Positions 1-6,102 of a stretch of 6,509 nucleotides of DNA are shown here, piece after piece; positions within the stretch are counted from its first letter, which is position 1, and each line of letters begins with the position of its first letter. Location: positions 1 through 6,509 of the forward strand of contig RGHK01000052.1 of the NCBI GenBank assembly GCA_010024215.1, in the 5' to 3' direction. Below the pieces are notes generated by a model. It saw only the letters and a program-made list of their open reading frames with translations, searched no databases and was not told where the DNA came from. The position numbers and the translations under genes are program-made. Origin of the DNA: Pseudomonadota bacterium (lineage in GTDB: Bacteria; Pseudomonadota; Gammaproteobacteria; Magnimaribacterales; D2472).

Positions 1-34
1 CTTGTTAGTTTTTTAATAGACTAACCATCTACTT

Positions 35-40
35 AGGAGG
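35..40 (+). promoter_or_regulatory. Strong Shine-Dalgarno site of dnaA
   Basis: The hexamer AGGAGG lies 7 nt upstream of the TTG at 48, which is ideal spacing. It decides the start: TTG at 48 opens a protein beginning MEFWNKC, matching the usual DnaA domain I beginning with its early Trp, whereas the first ATG lies well inside the conserved domain. It is the only clear Shine-Dalgarno before any start in the window. The other genes start without one. Confidence 0.85.
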
Positions 41-47
41 AACGGTA

Positions 48-1343
48 TTGGAATTTTGGAATAAATGCTCTGAAAAGCTTGAAAACAAACTTTCTCAGGA
101 AGACTTTAACACATGGATCAGACCCTTAAAGGGAAATTTAAATAAAAACATTCTTGAAATCGTTGCTCCAAACGATTTTATTTTGAACTATGTTGAGTCA
201 AACCTTGCAAAAAACATAAAGGAAATAATAAGCACACAGTCAAAAAAAGACATAAGTCTTGTTTTTAAAACCCATACAAAAGAAACTTTTGTCGATAAAT
301 ATAAAAATAATGCCAAATCTGAAGACACTAAACTGGTGCCATCTTATGTTTTTGATAATTTTGTTGAGGGTAAATCAAATCATGTTGCTCTTGCGGCATC
401 AAAACAAGTGGCCTCAAACCCTAAGGGGGACTACAACCCTCTTTTTATTTATGGAGGGGTTGGATTGGGCAAAACACACCTAATGCATGCTGTTGGTAAT
501 GAAATACTTAAAAACGAACCAAACAAAAGGATTGTTTATGTTCATTCAGAGAAGTTTGTTTCTGATATGGTAAAAGCACTTCAGTTGGGGGCTATGAATG
601 AGTTTAAGTCCTTTTATAGAAACGCTGATGCGCTTCTAATCGATGATATTCAGTTTTTTGCTGGTAAAGAGCAATCACAAGAAGAGTTTTTTCACACTTT
701 TAATGCTCTCTTAGACAGAAACAACCAAATGATACTTACGTGTGATAAATACCCCAAAGAGATTGATGGTTTAGAAGAAAGGTTAAAATCAAGGCTTGGT
801 TGGGGCTTGCCTGTTATCATAGAGCCCCCAGAGCTGGAAACACGAGCAGCGGTATTACTTCAAAAAGCTTCAACCATGGGGGTTGAGCTTCCAAATGATT
901 GCGCAATATATATAGCACAAAGAATTAGATCAAACATAAGAGAGCTTGAGGGCGCTCTTAAAAGAGTTGTTGCTAATGCTCGTTTTACCAACCAAGACAT
1001 TGACCTTGCCCTTGTAAAAGACGCGCTCAAGGATCTGTTTGTTATTTCTGCAAAAATGGTAAGCATTGAAAACATACAAAAGACGGTTGCCGAGTATTAT
1101 AATATAAAGCTCTCAGACCTTTTATCAAAAAGAAGAAGCAGATCAATCACAAGACCAAGACAGCTGGCAATGGCACTAACAAAAGAATTAACAAGGCATA
1201 GCCTGCCTGAAATTGGGGAAGCTTTTAATGGTAGAGACCACACAACAGTCCTTCATGCCTGCAAAAAAATTTCTGAACTTAGAAAAGAAAGCCCTTCACA
1301 CGAAGAAGACTATAGAAACTTAACAAGAGCACTAACAAACTAA
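48..1343 (+). CDS. dnaA: Chromosomal replication initiator protein DnaA
   Basis: DnaA is the AAA+ ATPase that binds DnaA boxes at oriC, melts the origin and recruits the helicase. The 431-residue protein is complete. Domain I is about residues 1-75, with Trp4 in the place of the E. coli Trp6. A short linker (about 78-97) explains most of the length difference from E. coli DnaA (467). The Walker A motif GGVGLGKTH is at 136-144 and Walker B LLIDDIQF at 196-203. The arginine-finger segment SRLGWGL is at 248-254 and sensor II with NIRELEGAL near 296-304. The C-terminal DNA-binding domain carries KRRSRSITRPRQ at 361-372 and the GRDHTTVLHAC signature at 395-405. The stretch EPPELETR near 259-266 is typical of Gammaproteobacteria. 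The start is a TTG behind a strong Shine-Dalgarno; weak start codons are common in dnaA. dnaN begins 1 nt after the stop, so the two are probably co-transcribed. No DnaA box cluster is seen, so oriC probably lies outside the window. Confidence 0.98.
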   Translation: MEFWNKCSEKLENKLSQEDFNTWIRPLKGNLNKNILEIVAPNDFILNYVESNLAKNIKEIISTQSKKDISLVFKTHTKETFVDKYKNNAKSEDTKLVPSYVFDNFVEGKSNHVALAASKQVASNPKGDYNPLFIYGGVGLGKTHLMHAVGNEILKNEPNKRIVYVHSEKFVSDMVKALQLGAMNEFKSFYRNADALLIDDIQFFAGKEQSQEEFFHTFNALLDRNNQMILTCDKYPKEIDGLEERLKSRLGWGLPVIIEPPELETRAAVLLQKASTMGVELPNDCAIYIAQRIRSNIRELEGALKRVVANARFTNQDIDLALVKDALKDLFVISAKMVSIENIQKTVAEYYNIKLSDLLSKRRSRSITRPRQLAMALTKELTRHSLPEIGEAFNGRDHTTVLHACKKISELRKESPSHEEDYRNLTRALTN

Positions 1344-1344
1344 A

Positions 1345-2448
1345 ATGGATTTTTATATTAAAAAAGAAGAGATAGTTAAATCTCTTAATTCAACCCTGGG
1401 TGTGGTTGAAAAAAGACAAACTCTGCCCATACTGTCCAATGTATTGTTTGAGGTAGATGAATCAACCCTAAAACTAACAGCAACCGACTTAGAATCTGAA
1501 ATATCAACCATATCAACTATTTCTAATTTTAAAAGCGGAGGAAGAACAACAGCCCCAGCAAAAAAGCTTAGCGAGCTATGCAGGTTGTTTAAAGACGATT
1601 CCGAAATACATTTTTATCTAGATGGCGATAATTTAAAAATAGAGACAGATTCAGGAAAATACAACCTATCAACACTTCCAAGTGATGATTTTCCAATATT
1701 TGAAAAGGAAGAGGGTGGTAATGTAGTAAATATCTCAGCCCAAAACCTAAAAGCAATAATTACCAAAACTTCTTTTGCTATGGGCAACCAAGATTGGAGG
1801 CATTACCTTAATGGTTTATATCTATCTGTTGAAGACACACTTATAACAAGCGTTGCAACAGATGCTCATCGCCTTGCTTTAGCTAACGCAGCACTAAATG
1901 AAGGCATTTCAGAAAATATAACAGGAATTGTTCCCAGAAAATCGATAAATGAAATTGGTAAAATTGTAAGTGAATATTCTGAAAATATATTATTACAACT
2001 CAGCGCAAACTCAATTAATGTAAGTGTTTCTGGAACCAGCTTTGCTAGTAAACTCATAGAGGGCAAGTTTCCAGACTATGAGCAAGTAATCCCCTCAGGT
2101 GAAAGCTCAACACTAACCATTGATAAAAAAACCCTTTCAGAAAGCCTAAGTAGAGTAAGCGTATTATCCAGCGAAAAATTTAGAGGGGTTAGAATAGTTA
2201 CATCTAAAGATTCTATTAATATTTCAGCCAACAACCCAGAAAAAGAACAGGCTGAGGAGTCCATTACATGTTCTTATTCTGGTGAAGATATTGATATAGC
2301 ATTTAATGTTAATTATATTCAAGAAATACTTTCATCCATTGATTCAGAAAATGTAGAAATTCATTTTTTTGGTTCTGATAAGAGTTGTTTAATAACAAAC
2401 CCTGGTTCGGATAGCTTTAAATATGTTGTTATGCCGCTTCTTATATAG
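1345..2448 (+). CDS. dnaN: DNA polymerase III beta sliding clamp
   Basis: The beta clamp is a ring-shaped dimer that encircles DNA and tethers polymerase III and other partners. The 367 residues match the family length (E. coli 366) and fit three repeated clamp domains of about 120 residues. Recognisable features are RQTLPILSNVL at 24-34, ATDLESEI at 46-53, the partner-binding pocket TDAHRL at 172-177 (E. coli TDGHRL, same numbering), KFPDYEQVIP at 241-250, and the C-terminal YVVMPLLI that completes the protein-binding cleft. Ala replaces Gly at 174, a position that varies in the family. The ATG is 1 nt after the dnaA stop and has no Shine-Dalgarno, so translation probably depends on ribosomes finishing dnaA. 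The stop is TAG. A 35-nt gap follows, in which I see no convincing promoter or terminator. Confidence 0.98.
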   Translation: MDFYIKKEEIVKSLNSTLGVVEKRQTLPILSNVLFEVDESTLKLTATDLESEISTISTISNFKSGGRTTAPAKKLSELCRLFKDDSEIHFYLDGDNLKIETDSGKYNLSTLPSDDFPIFEKEEGGNVVNISAQNLKAIITKTSFAMGNQDWRHYLNGLYLSVEDTLITSVATDAHRLALANAALNEGISENITGIVPRKSINEIGKIVSEYSENILLQLSANSINVSVSGTSFASKLIEGKFPDYEQVIPSGESSTLTIDKKTLSESLSRVSVLSSEKFRGVRIVTSKDSINISANNPEKEQAEESITCSYSGEDIDIAFNVNYIQEILSSIDSENVEIHFFGSDKSCLITNPGSDSFKYVVMPLLI

Positions 2449-2483
2449 TTCTCTATTAAACAAAACTATCACATACGACATAA

Positions 2484-3557
2484 ATGATAAGTGAAATAAA
2501 GCTTAATAATTTTCGTTGTTTTAAATCATCAAGCATCAGCCTCTCACCAGAAATAAACTTCTTTTATGGTGCTAATGGATCTGGAAAGACCTCGATCTTA
2601 GAGGCTTTATATATGTGTTCTAGCGGAAGATCGTTTAAAAGCTCCAATGTACAATCGCTCATATCCTTTGATGAAGAGGTTTTTTCAATAACTGGGTATG
2701 ATTCATCAAGGGGATATACTCTTCAGATTATAAAAAACAAAACGAATCCCATCTCGATTAAGGTAAATAACACTAAAATCACAACCTCAAAATTAATTAA
2801 AGAATTTCCAGCAACAGCAATCCATAACAACACTTTTTCTTTTGCTAATGCAGCACCAGATTTTAGAAGAAAGATGGTCGATAGATCTCTTTTTGTTTCT
2901 GATATAGGTTTTTCAGAAACCTGGTTTGCTTTTTATAAGACCCTAAAACAGAGAAATAGTATTATTAAATCAAGGAATATTAATAATATAGATCCTTGGA
3001 ATAAAAAATTTTCTGAAGAAGGCGAGGTTTTGCACAAAAAAAGATTGGTTTTTTTTGAACAATCCTTAAAAGAATTTAAAGATATTCTTTCTAAACTAAA
3101 TCCCTGTAGAACCACCAAATATTTAGAACAAACCACAATAGAGTACAGCCCAGGCTGGGATTCAGGATTAGGCATATATGAGGCATTGTTGGAAAATCAA
3201 TCAAGAGACTTGGTAAGAAAAACAACCACAACAGGCCCTCATAAAGCAGACATTAAAATTAATATAAACAATGTTGAAGCAAAACAGATTTTATCTAGAG
3301 GAGAGCAAAAAATACTATCAATATTATGGTGCTGCTCTCAACATGAAGTCTTAAGAAAGATTTATAACATCAACGCAACATTGATAATAGACGACATTAA
3401 ATCAGAGCTTGATAATACTACATTTGAGATATTTCTAGATTTATTAAAACACCTTAATAATCAAATAATTTTTTCCTGTATCGATGACCATTTTAGTAGT
3501 AAAATAAAGCCTGAAAATAAGGATTTCAAAAAGTTCCACGTGGAACAATTAAAGTAA
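2484..3557 (+). CDS. recF: DNA replication and repair protein RecF
   Basis: RecF is an ABC/SMC-like ATPase that, with RecO and RecR, helps load RecA at single-strand gaps. The 357 residues match the family length. The beginning, MISEIKLNNFRCF, is canonical. Walker A GANGSGKT is at 29-36, the RecF-typical TGPHKADI at 250-257, the ABC signature LSRGEQK at 270-276 (usual form LSRGQQK), and Walker B plus D-loop LIIDDIKSELD at 300-310. The start at 2484 is secure: the preceding codon is an in-frame TAA and the N-terminus aligns with the family. No Shine-Dalgarno is visible. The final residues FHVEQLK are encoded by a parS-like palindrome, so the end of this gene doubles as a binding site. gyrB begins 6 nt after the stop. 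Confidence 0.97.
   Translation: MISEIKLNNFRCFKSSSISLSPEINFFYGANGSGKTSILEALYMCSSGRSFKSSNVQSLISFDEEVFSITGYDSSRGYTLQIIKNKTNPISIKVNNTKITTSKLIKEFPATAIHNNTFSFANAAPDFRRKMVDRSLFVSDIGFSETWFAFYKTLKQRNSIIKSRNINNIDPWNKKFSEEGEVLHKKRLVFFEQSLKEFKDILSKLNPCRTTKYLEQTTIEYSPGWDSGLGIYEALLENQSRDLVRKTTTTGPHKADIKININNVEAKQILSRGEQKILSILWCCSQHEVLRKIYNINATLIIDDIKSELDNTTFEIFLDLLKHLNNQIIFSCIDDHFSSKIKPENKDFKKFHVEQLK
3532..3547. promoter_or_regulatory. parS: Putative parS centromere site (ParB-binding), inside the 3' end of recF
   Basis: The 16-mer AGTTCCACGTGGAACA contains a perfect 14-bp palindrome, GTTCCACGTGGAAC (3533-3546). It matches the chromosomal parS form TGTTCCACGTGGAACA known from Pseudomonas at 15 of 16 positions, differing only in the first base. 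ParB binds such sites close to oriC and spreads along DNA to organise origin segregation with ParA and SMC/MukB-type complexes. The site sits in the last codons of recF (encoding FHVEQ), 17 nt before the gyrB start and about 3.5 kb from the dnaA start, the expected neighbourhood. No other CACGTG core was found in the window. ParB itself is not encoded here, so function is inferred. Confidence 0.87.
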
Positions 3558-3563
3558 AAAAAT

Positions 3564-3953
3564 ATGCCAAAAAAAGCAGAAGAAAACAGCTACGATTCCT
3601 CTAATATTCAAGTTTTAAAAGGCCTCGAGGCTGTTAAAAAAAGGCCTGGTATGTATATTGGTGATACTGATGATGGCTCTGGTTTACATCACATGGTTTT
3701 TGAGGTTTTAGATAACTGCATTGACGAGGCTATGGCTGGCCACTGCTCTGATATTAATGTGATCGTTAATAAAGATGGGTCCGTAACCGTCCAAGATAAC
3801 GGCAGAGGTATTCCTGTTGATGTTCACAAAAAAGAGGGTATATCTGCTGCAGAATTAATATTAACGACCCTGCACTCTGGCGGAAAGTTTGATGACAACA
3901 GTTATAAGGTTTCTGGTGGTCTTCATGGTGTTGGTGTTTCAGTTGTTAATTAA
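3564..3953 (+). CDS. gyrB: GyrB N-terminal fragment (GHKL ATPase part)
   Basis: These 129 residues are the first part of the GyrB ATPase domain. SYDSSNIQVLKGLEAVKKRP is at 9-28. FEVLDNCIDE (46-55) contains the catalytic Glu47 and Mg-binding Asn51, equivalent to E. coli Glu42 and Asn46. VQDNGRGIP (76-84) contains Asp78, equivalent to Asp73, which binds the adenine ring and aminocoumarins. Lys108 and the glycine-rich GGLHGVGVSVVN (118-129) follow. The reading frame ends just after the ATP-lid segment, so the fragment lacks the rest of the fold and would not be expected to bind ATP productively alone. The ATG at 3564 fits the family start; no Shine-Dalgarno is visible and the recF stop is 6 nt upstream. 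Confidence 0.9.
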   Translation: MPKKAEENSYDSSNIQVLKGLEAVKKRPGMYIGDTDDGSGLHHMVFEVLDNCIDEAMAGHCSDINVIVNKDGSVTVQDNGRGIPVDVHKKEGISAAELILTTLHSGGKFDDNSYKVSGGLHGVGVSVVN

Positions 3954-3954
3954 A
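3946..3954 (+). other. Deletion junction in gyrB
   Basis: Here the codons GTT AAT (Val-Asn, end of the GVGVSVVN motif) run directly into TTA AAA AAG, which aligns with the Leu that follows Pro153 in E. coli GyrB. One T (3950) is shared by both sides. The missing stretch corresponds to two beta strands and a turn of the ATPase core and includes the counterpart of E. coli Arg136, an aminocoumarin contact. No extra bases, repeat or inserted element lies at the join. Confidence 0.85.
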
Positions 3955-5395
3955 AAAGGTTAAAGCGTCCAAAGAAACTGGAACAGAAATTACATTTTTT
4001 CCATCAGCTTCTATTTTCACATCTATAAGATTTGACATTGATAGAATTCACAAAAGAATTCAAGAGTTATCATTCTTGAATGCCGGTGTATCTATAAATG
4101 TTACCGACGAAAGAACGGGTAAGACAAAAAAATTTAAAAACACAGGCGGTCTATCAAGCTATGTAACTTATTTAAAAGGACGTAAACAACAAGTATCTGA
4201 AATATTTGAATGTTCTGCTGTTGAAAATGATGTTGGAGTAGAGATTGCGCTTCAATGGACAGACTCTTACTCTGAAAATGTTTTATGTTATACAAATAAT
4301 ATTCCCCAAAAAGATGGAGGAACACACCTGGCTGGTTTTAGAGGCAGTCTTACAAGAGTGCTAAAAGCATTTATTAAAAAAGAAAATGCTAAAAAAACAC
4401 CAACAGACTTATTGGGTGAAGATGTTAGAGAAGGGATTACAGCAATTATTTCTGTAAAAGTTCCTGACCCCAAATTTTCATCACAAACAAAAGAAAAACT
4501 TGTTTCCTCTGAGGTTGAAAGTGTTGTAAGCACAATATTTAGTAAATATTTTAATGAATATTTATTAGAAAACCCAAAAGATGCAATGGCAATATATAGC
4601 AAGGTTGCCGAGGCTGCATTAGCCAGAGAGGCCGCAAGAAAAGCCAGAGAAATGACTAGGCGTAAAGGGGTTTTAGAAATAGCAGGACTTCCAGGAAAGC
4701 TTGCTGATTGTCAAGAAAAAGATCCAACACTATCGGAAATATATATTGTTGAGGGAGATTCTGCTGGTGGCTCAGCCAAACAAGGAAGAAATAGAAAAAA
4801 CCAAGCCATTCTTCCATTAAAAGGAAAAATAATTAATGTTGAAAAAGCAAGAATTGATAAAGTCCTTGGCTCGCAAGAAGTTGGCACACTTATAAAAGCA
4901 CTTGGCTGTGGTATAGGAAAGGAAGATTTTGATATTGAAAAACTAAGATACCATAGAATTATCATCATGACAGATGCTGATGTAGACGGCTCTCACATAA
5001 GAACATTATTATTGACATTTTTTTACAGACAAATGTTTGACATTGTAGATAGAGGTCACATATATATAGCCCTACCCCCTTTATACAAGATAACCAAGGG
5101 AAAAGAATTTATTTATGCCTCTGACGAAGATGAAAAAGACAAAGCAATTAAAGAACTATCTAAGGCTGGTTCTAGAGGGCTAGAGGTTCAAAGATATAAA
5201 GGTCTTGGTGAAATGAATCCAGAACAGTTATGGACTACCACTATGGATCCCGAGCACAGAAGAATGATGAGGGTTGATATAAAAGATGTTATGGATGCAA
5301 ACGAATCTTTTGAAATTCTAATGGGTGATGAAGTTGAGCCAAGAAGAGAGTTTATAGACGCCAATGCTCTGTCTGTTACAGACCTTGATATCTAA
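3950..5395 (+). CDS. gyrB: GyrB C-terminal fragment (end of ATPase domain, transducer, Toprim)
   Basis: This frame carries 481 codons of GyrB homology from TTA 3950 but has no proper start. The first possible start codon is TTG 4076, inside LSFLNAGVSI, giving 439 residues; that position is conserved internal sequence, so it is not a natural start. Visible landmarks are GTEITFFPS from 3980 (E. coli Thr165 region), the QTKEKL loop at 4484-4501 with the lysine equivalent to Lys337, the Toprim EGDSAGG at 4751-4771, LPLKGK near 4811-4828, the metal-binding DADVDG at 4973-4990, and QRYKGLGEMNPEQLW at 5189-5233. The quinolone-linked positions equivalent to Asp426 and Lys447 are unchanged. The normal GyrB ending is present, and the TAA stop overlaps the stop of the opposing plsC. 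The part from about 4652 onward resembles the E. coli 47-kDa GyrB piece, but expression from there is only a possibility. Confidence 0.9.
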   Translation, partial: LKKVKASKETGTEITFFPSASIFTSIRFDIDRIHKRIQELSFLNAGVSINVTDERTGKTKKFKNTGGLSSYVTYLKGRKQQVSEIFECSAVENDVGVEIALQWTDSYSENVLCYTNNIPQKDGGTHLAGFRGSLTRVLKAFIKKENAKKTPTDLLGEDVREGITAIISVKVPDPKFSSQTKEKLVSSEVESVVSTIFSKYFNEYLLENPKDAMAIYSKVAEAALAREAARKAREMTRRKGVLEIAGLPGKLADCQEKDPTLSEIYIVEGDSAGGSAKQGRNRKNQAILPLKGKIINVEKARIDKVLGSQEVGTLIKALGCGIGKEDFDIEKLRYHRIIIMTDADVDGSHIRTLLLTFFYRQMFDIVDRGHIYIALPPLYKITKGKEFIYASDEDEKDKAIKELSKAGSRGLEVQRYKGLGEMNPEQLWTTTMDPEHRRMMRVDIKDVMDANESFEILMGDEVEPRREFIDANALSVTDLDI

Positions 5396-6099
5396 TCTTC
5401 TAAATCCTCATAAGTATCTTTTATCCAAGTATATGCCCTGTCGGTAATATCTTTCGCACTGTTTCCTGTAATAGGCTCACCTATTTTTATAATAACCATT
5501 CCTGGTTTTTTAACAAATTTTTTATTTTCCCAAAAAATACCAGAGTTATGACATATAGGAAGAACAGGCACATCACTCTTTATTGACAAAAGACCGCAAC
5601 TATTGGCAAAGGGCTGAACTCCTTTTTCTGGAGCTATCCTGGTGCCTTCAGGAAATAATATTAAAGAAAAGTTATCATTTAACTTATTTACACCCTTTTT
5701 AATTACTTTTTTTAGGCTCGCATATTTGTTTTTTCTATTTAATGTTATTGGTTTCATCAACCTAAGAGCCCAACCAAATAAAGGGATAAATAATAACTCC
5801 CTCTTTATAATAGTTGTTGATGGTATAAATAAAGTTTGTAAAAAAAGAGACTCCCATTGACCCTGATGATTTGACACCACAATACATGGTTTTTTTGGTA
5901 TATTTGAATAACCTTCAACCCTCCACTGAACCCCACATAAAATTTTTAGAGTGTATAAAACAAACAAAACCCAATAAGAACCAACTTTTTGCAGCTTTTC
6001 TGTAGAGATAAAAGGATATAGCGAAATAACTATAAGTGTGGTTGGTAAGAGACTTAAGTAAAAAACTAAATTAAATAAAAAACTACCAAAAAAGGCCAT
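5392..6099 (-). CDS. plsC: 1-acyl-sn-glycerol-3-phosphate acyltransferase (PlsC family)
   Basis: Members of this family transfer an acyl chain to lysophosphatidic acid at the inner membrane, making phosphatidic acid, the precursor of phospholipids. The 235 residues show hydrophobic segments at about 5-30 and 41-57, followed by the four acyltransferase blocks. These are NHQGQWE at 77-83 (His78 catalytic, with Glu83 where many members have Asp), KRELLFIPLFGW at 99-110, LFPEGTR at 148-154, and VPVLPICHNSG at 177-187. The HX4E form is, from memory, common in a proteobacterial branch with KHQSxWET-type motifs, so activity is expected. The ATG at 6097-6099 starts 3 nt after the upstream glycyl-tRNA synthetase stop and has no Shine-Dalgarno, suggesting one transcript. 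Its stop overlaps that of gyrB tail to tail. Pseudomonas has a homologous gene (lptA) next to gyrB. Substrate assignment is by family only; another lysophospholipid acceptor is possible. Confidence 0.9.
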   Translation of the reverse strand: MAFFGSFLFNLVFYLSLLPTTLIVISLYPFISTEKLQKVGSYWVLFVLYTLKILCGVQWRVEGYSNIPKKPCIVVSNHQGQWESLFLQTLFIPSTTIIKRELLFIPLFGWALRLMKPITLNRKNKYASLKKVIKKGVNKLNDNFSLILFPEGTRIAPEKGVQPFANSCGLLSIKSDVPVLPICHNSGIFWENKKFVKKPGMVIIKIGEPITGNSAKDITDRAYTWIKDTYEDLED

Positions 6100-6102
6100 T
6101 TA

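Larger units (their letters stand above)
3564..5395 (+). pseudogene. gyrB: DNA gyrase subunit B, disrupted by an internal deletion and frameshift
   Basis: GyrB is the ATPase and Toprim subunit of DNA gyrase, which introduces negative supercoils with GyrA. The two halves together cover the whole protein but lie in different frames. The first half reads to VSVVN and meets TAA at 3951-3953. Homology resumes in the -1 frame at TTA 3950-3952 (LKKVKASKETGT). Compared with E. coli GyrB, residues equivalent to Ala125-Pro153 are missing: 29 codons plus one shared base, or 88 nt. With them restored the protein would be about 639 residues, a short-form GyrB lacking the large insert of E. coli (804). As gyrB is essential, the lesion is more likely a sequence, clone or assembly error than a true pseudogene, unless an intact copy exists elsewhere. 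Confidence 0.9.

Noticed and set aside
4..25. Inverted repeat GTTAGT ... ACTAAC with 10-nt loop upstream of dnaA
   Set aside because: The stem is only 6 bp, AT-rich, and could arise by chance; upstream context is cut off, so neither a terminator of the previous gene nor a regulatory hairpin can be supported.
2449..2483. Possible separate recF promoter in the 35-nt dnaN-recF gap
   Set aside because: No paired -10/-35 elements can be supported in so short an AT-rich stretch.
3951..3960. A AAA AAG heptamer beside the gyrB break, as a programmed -1 frameshift site
   Set aside because: The heptamer (3952-3958) lies after the in-frame stop and is not in the phase needed for tandem slippage from the upstream frame. 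Frameshifting would also not restore the 29 missing conserved residues.
4288..4602. 104-residue minus-strand open frame opposite gyrB
   Set aside because: It mirrors conserved GyrB coding sequence, has no Shine-Dalgarno and no recognisable family; a shadow frame.
5371..5383. Small stem-loop GTCTG-TTA-CAGAC near the end of gyrB, as a bidirectional terminator
   Set aside because: Only 5 bp of stem and no T-tract on either side; it is within conserved GyrB C-terminal codons.
5421..5429. DnaA-box-like TTATCCAAG, and a few other partial matches, as part of oriC
   Set aside because: They differ from TTATNCACA at two or more positions, are isolated, and lie inside genes; no cluster or AT-rich unwinding region is seen in any intergenic stretch.
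5642..5860. 72-residue plus-strand open frame opposite plsC
   Set aside because: The real gene on the minus strand has all PlsC motifs; the antisense frame has no start signal and only the hydrophobic bias expected from the complement.
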